The notes beneath the pieces were generated by a model. It saw only the letters and a list, made by a program, of their open reading frames with translations. It ran no database searches and was not told the DNA's origin. The position numbers and the translations under genes are program-made. From Prosopocoilus inquinatus (taxonomy: Eukaryota; Arthropoda; Insecta; Coleoptera; Lucanidae), in the NCBI GenBank assembly GCA_036172665.1, contig CM069877.1, forward strand, positions 14,280,501 through 14,344,500: a DNA stretch of 64,000 nt, written 5' to 3'. Of this stretch, positions 52,701 to 62,884 are shown one piece after another (the first letter of the stretch is position 1; every line of letters begins with the position of its first letter).

Positions 52701-54202
52701 TTAAGGGGGAAGGCAAGTAAGTACGGTGTTTTTTTTTTCATTCGACTAAAAAAATACCTTTTTGAATTTCGAGAGCTCTCTAGAACTTCGGGTGGTTTAC
52801 TGGAATGTCGCGGGATTCCCTGTATGTTAGAGTTTTGTTATATCTAAGTAGGACGGTTTCCTAATGTACTTTTAATGTTTCCTTTAAAAAAGATCTACAT
52901 CGCATCGTTCGAATATATATAGAAAAAAACGAAGAAGATAATGCGTCATCACAAATACATATTGACAATGCGCCGTTTATAATTTAAAAGAAACGAGGCG
53001 ACGTAATTACGCGCCGCTCAATAAAACACGATATTCTTTCACAAAGTCGGATAAATGGATTATTAGGTACAGTCGGGTATAAATATTTAATCTGCAGTAG
53101 CTCCTTTGTTGCACGGTTACTAAAAGGGTAATAACGTTAGTCACAATAGACAGCGACTCTCAGTTTGCTTTTTCGTTTCTTTGTATGGAAGTAAATTCCT
53201 CGTCTGGCGCGCGAAATTAAATAAAAAGGCCAAGTCGGGAGTCTTCATTTTTTTTTTTCTTATTAGAGTTGACTATGTAACTGAAAGAGTGGAGTTTTCT
53301 GAACCAGAGTTGAATAGAAAGATGTCTTTTTCTATTTTAGTCATTAACCTGCTGCTAAATTATCGTTACATCGTGATGAATAACCCACCAACAAAACATA
53401 AAAGAATAACGTAACGCTTTCCAGCAAACTTCGTATAACTAAAATCTGACATATTTTACTTTCGGTTATTTCAGTTACCTATCAGCAAACTAGACGGCAG
53501 AATTTTAATAAGACATCAATATTCATGTTGCTCGTTTTAACGAAATTTGCAACTCGTTCGTCTGTTTTTAAAATGAGTTGAGTTCCTGAATTTTCATGAA
53601 ACACACTCGAAATTTAATAGATCCGTGCAGTGGCGTGGTCTTTTTGCGCTGCTTGCATTCCGCTAGATTAATTGCTTTCCGGGCGGACAGAGAAAGACAG
53701 AAGCACGGAGCGAACGCTGACGTAAGAAAATGCGAAATACGTATAAATATGAATCTCGAATTACCCTTCGCGAACGAAATATCAAAATGCAATTTGCAAA
53801 CCTCGACGAAACAAAAATATTAAACCCTCCGCATCGACGGGAGATAATGTAGAATTTCCCAGATGAAGATGCGGGCGAATGTGTTCCTTGGGGCAGAGGG
53901 CGGTAGGGTCGCGAATGCCGGGAAATTAGACGTCATATTCATCGTCGCGATATCAGAGATCGCTGCAAACAAATTTTCCAATTCTTGGGAAACACATCAA
54001 CGGCGGACGGCTTAAAATATGTCGCTATGATAGTTTCACGTAGTTTCACCCATTGTTTAATAACTAAATTACCGGCATGTGAAATCTATTAATTAATTTT
54101 AATTTTCTTTTCACACTCCAGTAAGCCCCGCGTGATTTGCAGAGGCTGGTTTTTGATAGTTGAAATAAAAACAAAGCTGCACTTACTTACCTTCCCCCTT
54201 AA
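52701..54202. mobile_element. Possible TTAA-bounded 1.5-kb element
   Basis: TTAAGGGGGAAGGCAAGTAA at 52,701 faces TTACTTACCTTCCCCCTTAA at 54,183-54,202: inverted ends of about 20 bp with one mismatch (C/T), each bordered by TTAA. TTAA is the piggyBac target, but the usual piggyBac end bases are not obvious and no transposase is encoded. The interior (including a GC-richer part at 53,600-54,000) looks single-copy, so two unrelated end copies trapping host DNA is an alternative. Confidence 0.45.
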
Positions 54203-54985
54203 GGTTTGAACTCCTTAGAAATTATAAAACTGATAACAATGTTATCGCATGTGCTTATCAAAGGACTTTAAAGTAATTCCGAGCTAGCTCTTTTCGGCAG
54301 TATCGCTGAAGAAATGATTTTGAGCGACATCTATTGACTGCTAATGGATTTTTCTTACAGAAAAGTTCAAATTGCAAGGTGGTTAATACATATATGCTTT
54401 GGCTTACGTTAGAGACAAGTATTTGGTGGTATTACAATTAAAGAGCTGGAGCTAAAGAGGTAAATAAAAGTTCCGTGTAAAAATTGGCACGATTTAAGTT
54501 CCGTATACGGGGTTAGCGGCGCAAATTGAAAGCACTTATTTCCACATTAAAACAACCAAGTAAATTTGTGGCCGCAAGTTGTTGCAGTGGTGTGTTCGGT
54601 CGACTTAAAGGTTGCAGTTCCGGTCACGTGGCACTAACGGGGGCAGTTAGTGTCCCCGGAGACTCATTAATCTCGCCGTATCGAGTGTCTCTTTCTCGCA
54701 AGGGTGACGATACGGGGGGCAATCTTGGCTACAGACTCCGGGTTTCGGCTATCGATTCGTGTTGGTCATATTTGCGGGGAATATTGAAAATCCGACGACG
54801 AGATATCGTCGTTTAGTGTACGTCGTCGTCGGAAATTAAATCATTTTCTGAGCAACGCTCGCCACATCTGTATAGGGGTTTGCCTATTCTATTTTTACAC
54901 TCTTTTTCTGTCTCATTTATTATACTTCTCCAGCATTTTACAAGATGGACCAAAGAGACCTGTGCGTAGCGCACTACTATTTCTA
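54203..54985. other. Spacer with a GC-rich island
   Basis: 54,560-54,840 is GC-rich with a GACGACG/CGTCGTC hairpin at about 54,792-54,832. The 96-codon frame at 54,526-54,816 has no recognised domain; not called. Confidence 0.5.
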
Positions 54986-55190
54986 AGTGTTGGGCACTGT
55001 ATCTTAGGTGATCTCCGCGGACGTTTAGAAGTGAAGAGTCCACCGTATCCGAAATTATTTCCTTAAGTCATCTTCAATTTGTTCCCACCATCATACGCTC
55101 GAAGTTCCCCTTCTTCTTTATTACTTTTTTGTCTTCGGCAAGAGGTGATCATTATCATCTAACGGGAAAATCTTAGGGCCCTGCGCATAT
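54986..55190 (+). repeat. Box-repeat cluster 3, first part
   Basis: The upstream block (GAGTCCACCGTATCCGAAAT...CATCTTCAATTTG) and one box (about 55,136-55,184: AGGTGATCATTATCATCTAA then CGGGAAAATCTTAGGGCCCT) in the same orientation as clusters 1 and 2. Confidence 0.75.
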
Positions 55191-55378
55191 CAAATGCATA
55201 TAATTTGTTACGAGTTATGTAAAAGTTCTTATTTAGACTGCCAAGCCGGTATTAAATATGCCCCGGAATCCTTTGAAGTATTCGTTTTTACTGTCAGATT
55301 CGATTTAAATAAAATTTTACTATAAATAGATAATCGAAGGCGACTCTCGTCCGACGAAAATTGTAAATAATTGGTTAT

Positions 55379-55690
55379 GGACAGAATTATAATTGGAAAT
55401 AATACTCAACGTTTCACTAGCGATTTATAACTTCGTCAGGAGTGAAATAATTGTCAAGAGAAAGTCCTCAAAAAGGTAGCATGATTTTAAAATAAAATTC
55501 GAGTTGTCCGGAAAAACGCAAAGGTAACAAGAACTAAAAAGAAACAAATTAGAACTAAATTATTTTTCTTTGTTTCCCTTGTCGACTTGTTTCTCTTGAC
55601 AACTTGTTTATTTACTTTTTTCCTCTCTGAACGATGCCATCAATTGATAATGAAATGTTTAGTACTATTTCCAATTGTAATTCTGTCCGG
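55379..55690. mobile_element. Two opposed Penelope-like 3' ends
   Basis: GGACAGAATTATAATTGGAA at 55,379 is mirrored by TTCCAATTGTAATTCTGTCC ending at 55,690. On the minus strand the left half carries CACTCCTGACGAAGTTATAA then GCTAGTGAAACGTTGAGTA, as in PLE 2 (9,174). The right half carries a decayed + strand version (CTCTGAACGATG...AATGAAATGTTTAG). No protein-coding part remains. The motif has the hammerhead core CTGACGA, GAAA and GTT, and ACTC/GAGT could form stem I, but stem II is weak. Confidence 0.6.
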
Positions 55691-55739
55691 TTGAAGTTTG
55701 AAAACCATTTATTTATAAAAATATATAATTAACTTGTTG

Positions 55740-55825
55740 TAATTGAGATTTGAAATTGAAAATTTATAAATTTTCTAGAAGAAGCTGTCAGACATAGCGA
55801 AACGTCGACCAAAATCTCAATTTTT
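55740..55825 (+). ncRNA. Hammerhead-like motif, possibly of another PLE
   Basis: TTGAGATTT (55,742) and AAATCTCAA (near 55,815) can pair as an outer stem. Inside lie CTAGAAGA (one base more than CTGAAGA-type cores), a hairpin GCTGT-CAGAC-ATAGC with one G-U pair, GAAA, then CGTC. ACGT gives a two-strand stem III as in PLE hammerheads. The altered CUGANGA box makes activity doubtful. Confidence 0.4.
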
Positions 55826-56730
55826 CTCAAGTGTCCGCAACAAACTAGTTACGCATATTTTTTAAAATAATTATCATTGGACAAGATAGTGCTTTAATTA
55901 TAAAAGCCTACAATTAATTAATTAATAGCTCGATTAGGTAGGGTGTAAAGCACCCCTAATTATTTTAAAAGAGGCACCCATTTAAAGGCAAGCGCTAAAG
56001 CTTTACGGGGTAAAAAAAGGTTCGAACTCGCGCAAAGCCCGATAACCGATTTGCAATTAGCATTCAAGGGAGGTGTGATGACAATGCGCCCCCCCGGACC
56101 ACTAATCGCGTTAACTGCTGCGCAGGGCGGCCACAACAATACACTAACTCTTCCGCGTAGCCCTGTTTTCGGGAATTATCTCCTCCTGATTTCGCCCCGA
56201 CGAAACTTTTTGTTTCCCCGAGACAAATCAAATCGAACAAAAATGTTTCCTTGCATTTTCTCCTGCGTCGTTCAACCCCGGCGAATCACCGTAATCCCGC
56301 GCGCATCATCTCCTCCATAATTCACGAAGGTTGAGTGTATAAAGATAAGGAGATTCAATAACAAAACAGTAAATAATTGAGCCGAGGAGGGTAGAAGGGG
56401 CGTGGGGGCGAAGAAGATGCGTTCAACGGGGGACGCCATAAAATGGAATGTGTATCAGCAACGTCTTTGATTGTCAGGGGACCGAAATTTTTGATCTTCC
56501 GCCTTCAATCTCGCCTCGACGACGACATCTAGATTTACGGGTTTATTTAGTGCCGACTTCCGAAACGAAATGCATATTTCTTTATCGAATTCCCTACATT
56601 AGAATATTCTATGTACAAATACAAAATAAAACGGTCGGATAAAAAAAGTGAATTGACATACCAAAATTCCGGTTTGAACCTAAATTCATTCATCATTCAT
56701 GTTTAAGAACATAATTTGTTAAATGATCTT
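55826..56730. other. Spacer with a GC-rich island
   Basis: 55,980-56,300 is GC-richer. A box-B-like GGTTCGAACTC at 56,010 lacks a tRNA fold around it. The 89-codon frame at 56,051-56,320 shows no domain. Confidence 0.5.
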
Positions 56731-57480
56731 TTTGCCTGCGGCATCATTACCTTCTGATGAGATAATCTTGGGGCGCTGCAACCATGGATGTTTGACTGTA
56801 GTGAGCCTTCCGAAATACCCGAAATGAGTTACTTCGGGTCAACTTCAATTTGCTTCTCTCTTCAACTTTAATGCCTTCGGTGGGAGGGGACCATTTTCAT
56901 CTAACGGGAAAATCTTGGGGCATTGCGTGTCGGACAATCCCCACGGAAGTTTGGGTGTGATAAGCTCACCATACCCAAATTTAGTTCCTTAGGGTCATCT
57001 TCAACTTGTTTCCGTCATCATTTCTCTCTTTCTTCTTCCTTTCTATTGCACAGGACGGCCTCCTGCAGGACGAGATCATTGCTATGTGACAGGAAAATCT
57101 TTACTAATCAATGCACCTGGCAGGAGGGATCATTGCTATATTACAGGAAAACCTTGAGGTACTGCTTACTTTCATTACTAAATTTTTAATGTCCGTTTAC
57201 TTATGTTCGGTGTTCCTCTTCCCTCCGGCAAGAAGGGACCTGAATAATTTTGAGGTACTGTGCATTTTATTATTTATTGGCCCCGGAAGGAGGGGATTAT
57301 TGTTACCTGACGGGAAAATCATGGACGTTTAGGTTTGATTAACCCACTGTATCCGAATTTATTTCCTTCAAGTCATCTTCAATTTCGCTCGGTGTCCCTC
57401 TTCTCGTTTATTATTTACTGCCTCCGGTATGAGGTGGACATTGTCATCTAACGGGAAAATCTTGGGAGTACGGCGCACAT
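56731..57480 (+). repeat. Box-repeat cluster 3, main part (7 boxes)
   Basis: Boxes near 56,735; 56,877; 57,053; 57,117; 57,223 (decayed); 57,281 and 57,423, all in the + orientation, with upstream blocks at about 56,800, 56,946 and 57,325. The short open frames here are by-products. Confidence 0.75.
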
Positions 57481-58766
57481 CAAATGCGTATTTCTTTATC
57501 GAATTCTCTACGTTTGCATATTCCGTGTACAAATACAAAATAAAACGATCGAGTAAACGTACGTGGAGAGTGTTTATTTCAAGTAAGGAAATTGCTTGCA
57601 GTTCACCCGGAATGCAACGATTTCGTTCCTTCGTCGGACGTAACTATTTCTCCCCCTAACCAGATATTTCGCTCAGGTTAAGTTAAGTTCACTCTAAACT
57701 TTAATTTATTGTCGGGGCGAGCAGTTTTTCTTCGAATTTAATCGCACGGCGGATCGTAAAATGCAACTCGAACAAACAGACAGACCTTTTAACACTAAAT
57801 AGTTGCCGGAGCGGAGCATCTGGAACGGAGGACGCCGGAGGAAATTGAATTTTCCGAGTCATACCCGGAATACCTACCTGTTAACTTCTGATACGCTCGA
57901 ACGTATTGCGTCGATAATGCAGTTTTGCCGAACAAATACGAACGATTTATGTACTACTCCGCCCTTTCCCCCCGAACAATCCAGCAGCTCAAAGCGATTT
58001 TTCTTGCGGACCTCCTTAATTATTAGATTAATTAGGAGCGAATTAATTACGTCGTAGTTGATAATACGACGGCGGGCCACTTGGATGCTCTTGTTATGAT
58101 AAGACGAGGTTAGCATTCGCTTAATTTCCCACGAGAACACGGCCGAAGTAAAAAGCTGGATCAGCTCCGAGGAAATGAAAATCCATAACTTCTCCGAGTG
58201 AATTTAAGCCGGCAATATTGTAATCTTTGCTACCTATAAGTGGATTTCGTAATCCCATTCCTGGAACTATACGAACCGAACTGCTTCCACGTGCAAGAAT
58301 CAGGTTCGATTCGAAAATTTTCCTTCTCTGCGTCGGAACTCGACTTAATTCTAGCGATTAAACGGGGAACTGTTTGCTGTTCGAGTGGTTTCGGCTTTAA
58401 ATGGAATTATTCATATGTGGTGGCTCTGCTGCAAACCACGATTTAGTTGCTTTTAATTATTTCATTTGCATGCGATTGTTTGATTAATGAAGGATTTTGT
58501 TTGCAATTATTTCATTCACATGTGTGAAATCAAAATTATAAATCAAATATGGTTATATCTCGGCTTGAAAATTTCTTATTCTCATTACATTTTTTTTTGT
58601 AAGTCAGTAAAATAAAAGCACTCGGTATTGTTTCACTGAATATATTTAGCACTCAATGTAATATACCCGGCAAAAAAATCTGGGTCATGTAATATGTCCT
58701 ACTGTAAACATACCGACGTGTTTTTACATTACATTAGAAACAGGCTCTAAATAGCAAGATGGCTTA
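57481..58766. other. Spacer, GC-rich island then AT-rich
   Basis: 57,590-58,440 is a non-repetitive, GC-richer stretch. An 88-codon minus frame (57,874-58,140) ends close to a donor-like AG|GTAGGTATT at 57,890, but its sequence is not recognised and it is not called. Confidence 0.5.
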
Positions 58767-58894
58767 GGACCGGTTTTTCAATCAAAAGTTAACTTTGACC
58801 TTCAGTTTATTGCCATGGAAACAATTGTCTTCGTACTTGTTACCATGAAAATAAACCGAGAGTTACGGTTAACCTGTGATTGAAAAACCGGACC
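58767..58894. mobile_element. Harbinger-type MITE, copy 2 (128 bp)
   Basis: Ends GGACCGGTTTTTCAATC and, inverted, GGTCCGGTTTTTCAATC, with TTA duplicated outside (58,764-58,766; 58,895-58,897), the target typical of PIF/Harbinger. The interior has facing TTTATTGCCATGGAAACAA-type blocks. Same length as copy 1. Confidence 0.85.
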
Positions 58895-59200
58895 TTAAAG
58901 CCGCATTCAAACTAATACACTAACTCAAAAATGCACGTAGAGAGTTGTCCTATATTTTCTTGGCGGGCATAGTACATTTCGGCTGTTATAACATCGTCAG
59001 GAGTTATTAAAAAACTTTTTTGTTGTTGCCTGCCAATGGTTGCACGAAGCGGCGTAATATCGCATCACATTAAAAAAAAGTAATAGCTTACGATCGGTTC
59101 CATTTCAGTCATTCTCTCGCATAATTCGTTTGCCACCCACCAACAACCACCAGAGCGCTTTTATGCTATCCCATCTCGCCATTTGATCTGGTTAGGTTTG
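58895..59200. other. Spacer
   Basis: Contains a minus-strand ACTCCTGACGATGTTATAAC motif with GCCGAAATGTA (58,955-59,000), a decayed PLE-end lookalike. No gene. Confidence 0.4.
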
Positions 59201-60841
59201 GCGTAAAGTAATGAACGTGTGGAGGGGTAAACAGTCACCCGACATCGCCCGATCGACAGGTAAACGGTCTAGCTCCCCGCGTCCGAAATTCCACGTAATA
59301 CCCATACCCTCATTAATGAAAGTGCGGGCATTGCCTATATTATTTATAAAAAGAAACTAATGTTTGATGTAATGAAGAGAACTGCGGTAGAGAATTATAA
59401 AATGTAATTGGCCGACACCGATGAACTTCTTATTAGGAAAAAGTATTATGCATTCTAATGAAAATATTTATGTTATTTATAATTACTTGTTACGACATAC
59501 TTGTAATAATTATTTTATGCTCTTTCATAAAATGAAATAAAGTTATAATAAAATACGTAAAGTACTTTTTTTAACTGTGGCCATAGGAATTTACGTGTTT
59601 AAAATTTTGGCTCATATTACCACGGTCATTTCTTGTATCAAATTTACGAGAAACTGATAGAGAAGTGTCGAATTAACTAATAAACATTCACTATGGTAAC
59701 CTGTCTCTGTCTCTTTGTAAGAAACGTTTGCATAAAATTACTATCGTGTCGTACGGCTGTAATAATCAATTACATAATTTATTACAAAATAAACATTACC
59801 AGAATACGAGGCGTGTCGTAATTTCATTATTTTAATAAGTAAAGTTGAAATTATTAACAACCAAATGAATTGAGTAGGTCAAAATCAAAAATTAATTCGT
59901 CAGACAGACACTTAAACGGCAGCAACTAATTTCTCTTTAACGTTGACCTACTCGGTTCATTCAAAAAAATATTTATTTTTTAATCTTTTATATTAAAATA
60001 ATTGATTTAAAGATGCATCTGTTATTCTGGCAATGTATAATTTATAATAAATTATGTAACTGATTATTAGAAACTGTAATTAGCTTACAATTTTGAGCGG
60101 AACGTAAGTAAACACCAAGCAAATTTTAAGCACGTATGTACATCCCTATGGGCACAGTTAAAAAATCACAGTAATAACAACAATAAATATTGTCGAATTG
60201 TAAGTTATTGTCGAACAAAATTATTAAAACTAACTGACCCAGAAAGAAAAGACTCTGTATTCTGGTAATGTTTATTTTGTAATAAATTATGTAACTGTAT
60301 ATGACAGCCGTATAACATGATAATAATTTTATGCAAAAATTTGTTAGAAAATGATAGAGACAGGTTACCATAATGATTGTTTATGAGTTAATTCGACACT
60401 TCTCAGTCAGTTTTTCGTAAATTTGATACAAGAAATATCGATATCACCGTGGTAATATGAGCAAACATTTTTGGCACGTAAATTCCTATGGCTACAGTTA
60501 AAGAAAGTACTGAATACATCAAGTACTGTATGCAACAAGAGCATCAAATAATTATTGTAACGAGTAATTATGAATAACATAAATATTTTCATTAGAATGC
60601 ATAATACTTTTTCCTAATAAGATCATTGATGTCGACCAATTACGTTTTATAATTATCTGCCGCAGTTCTCTTCATTTCATCAAATGTTTCTTTTATAAAT
60701 AATATACGCAATGCCTGCACTTTCCTTGATGTGGTCATGGGTTTTATGATGAATTTCGGACGCGGTGAGCTAGACCGTTTACCTGTCGTTTGGGCGATGT
60801 CGGGTCACTGATTACCCCTCTACACTTTCATTACTTTACGC
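59201..60841. mobile_element. 1.64-kb nested inverted-repeat element
   Basis: Outer ends GCGTAAAGTAATGAACGTGT and, inverted, GCGTAAAGTAATGAAAGTGT open long, imperfect inverted arms (about 59,201-59,810 and 60,240-60,841). The centre repeats parts of the arms again (TATTCTGG(C/T)AATGT... at 60,020 and 60,255) and holds a 98-bp MITE (59,864-59,961; ends AATGAA(T/C)(T/C)GAGTAGGTCAA). No coding capacity. It abuts the 3' tail of LINE 2. Confidence 0.75.
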
Positions 60842-62150
60842 TGTGATAGTACATAATAATTATAATAATCCTTATTCTTCAATTGACAACATGATATGTT
60901 TTGAAGATTGTCAGAGAACAGAAAAAAATACAATAACAACAATAAATAGAGATTAAAAGTTTTGACACATCTTAGCACAGAAATTCATCATATGAATAAT
61001 AACATTTAGCAATCAAGTACGACGATTTCTTAAATGTTTTGGTATTTGTACATTTTTTTAATTCATAAGGTAGCTTATTGAAGTCTTTATATCTAGGTAA
61101 CTTGAGGAATTTTGTGTAATCGACAATCTCGCGAAAGGAGTTCGTAAAGTATCTTTGTTGCGAGTATTTAACTTAGAAAGTTACCATTCGTATTGAAATG
61201 CGCTAATGCGCTAAGTTACTGTACACATAGACACAAAGATTAAAAACCAAAATACTCGGAAGTGTAAGAATGTTAAGCTGTTTAAAACTATTTTTACACG
61301 GAGATCTATTGGAGATCCCAACCATACAATGAACTATTCTTTTTGCATAATGAAAAATCCGTCAGAACACAGGAACGACTCCAGAAGCAGATGCCATAAT
61401 TTAAGCGACTGACTACTTGAGCATGATACAACTGCAGTAGCTGCTGTGAGTTAAGCAGTGATTTCAGTTTTCTGAATAAGAGCAAAATAGAGTTTAATTT
61501 AGAAATTAGCTCGAAGCAATGTGTTTTCCAGTCCAGATGTTTATCAAGATTAATACCAAGAAACTTGACACTGTCAGTAGAAACTAAATTGTTGTTAGGG
61601 ATATCCAAAGTGATCTGTTTGAAGCCTTCCTGTCTGTTATGGAAAACTACTGCTGAAGTCTTCTGTACATTAAGATAGAGGTCATTACAGTTAAACCAGT
61701 GATTAAGTTTTTGTAACATGTCATTACATTTAAGACATGCGATATCAAAAGACGGATCGGATATCACACATGAAGTGTCATATGCATATATGGTAAAGTC
61801 AATATCAGAAGCCACCTTAGATAAGTCGTTAGTATATAGCAAAAAGAGTACAGGACCCAAGATTGAACCCTGAGGAACTCCCACGGCGATGTTAATGTAA
61901 TCAGAATTGATAGTGTGTTTTTGGGAAGATTGTTGATGAGTAATACTGACATATTACTTAAAATCGATCTAATCCAATTGAACTGTTCCCTCTATGGCCG
62001 TATGTGAATAGCTTATCGAGTAAGATATTGTGGTTAACACAATCAAACGCTCTACTAAAATAGCAGAAATGACCACATTTCTCAAGATATATTAAAATAT
62101 TAGATAAAAATTCATCACATGTAAAGTGTATATCTATCGTTAAGTGTTAT
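60842..62150 (-). mobile_element. Decayed LINE 2, 5'-truncated
   Basis: On the minus strand: RT from about 62,150, the segment after the RT to about 61,000, a 3' region and a TTATTATAATTATTATG tail ending near 60,850. Different in sequence from LINE 1. 5' truncation within the RT is typical of LINE insertions. Confidence 0.8.
61306..62145 (-). pseudogene. LINE 2: reverse transcriptase, inactivated
   Basis: From 62,145 down, a broken frame shows FSRAFDCVNHNILLDKLFTY (RT motif A with the catalytic aspartate). Then from 61,884 an open 192-codon stretch begins MGVPQGSILGPVLFLLYTND (motif B). Motif C reads YAYDTS, so the first of the two catalytic aspartates is tyrosine. LNVQKTSAVVFHN, SVKFLGINLDKHLDWKTH and LNYGICFWSR follow in usual LINE order. 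Frameshifts near 61,890-61,950 and after 61,306 plus the active-site change make it non-functional. Confidence 0.85.
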
Positions 62151-62884
62151 TACAAACTGTGTGTGAAAGTTACTGTTTGTACGTCCTTGCCGGTACCAAG
62201 TGCACATCGAAAAAGAAAAATAATCTGCAAACATAATAAGTAATTAGTAAAGAGCAACCGATGAAGATAAAGTTCATTATTCCGCCAAGTATTACAGTAT
62301 TTACCTCTTTGTTAAGTCCCCCCTTAATTTAAGGCGTTCATTTAACGTATTACGAGCGCGGGGACGAAGAGCGGCGGCGCGAAGAAGTTTGTTTGTCTTA
62401 TCTCCGTTAATTGTGTCAGGCTCGTAAGACGTTTAAAGGGCAATTTTTCTGGTGTCTGGAGGTTCGCGAATTTATTTATCCCCGAAGAATATTTCCGTCC
62501 CCCGCCGCCGCGCCCCCGTCACGCCGGGGATCGATCGGCGGGAGCGATGTTGCCTCCTAACTTTTAATTACGGGGAGGTATCCTGTTAGCGCGGATTAAA
62601 GCACGTCGAGCTTTGTTCTTCGCCGGCGAAGCTCTCGTACTTTACACGGATCGGGCACTTCTGCCATTATTTCAGGCGTCGTGGGGTTGAATTCCCCCCT
62701 CCCCCCGCCCCTTCCCCCACCTTCAACCCTTCTGGAACGCATTTGACGCGGTTCTGTTAGGAGCGGTGGCGTTTCAATTTCATATTTTATTTAAAACGAT
62801 TATTTTTTGCGCTATGTAAGAAACCGGAATTCTGTACATACAGAAATACTATTATTCAATTAAATAATTTCACTAAATTATATA
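62151..62884. other. Spacer with a GC-rich island
   Basis: 62,340-62,760 is GC-rich and non-repetitive, with C-runs at 62,693-62,719. No gene recognised. Confidence 0.5.

Noticed and set aside
56008..56022. tRNA box B-like GGTTCGAACTC
   Set aside because: No box A at the right distance and no cloverleaf arms around it.
57874..58140. 88-codon minus-strand frame ending near a donor-like GTAGGTATT
   Set aside because: Sequence not recognised and the frame is broken by no clear acceptor; likely chance.
58955..59000. Another hammerhead-like core (CTGACGA ... GAAA ... GTA, minus strand)
   Set aside because: Stem I does not pair and the element context is absent; kept only as a decayed PLE-end lookalike.
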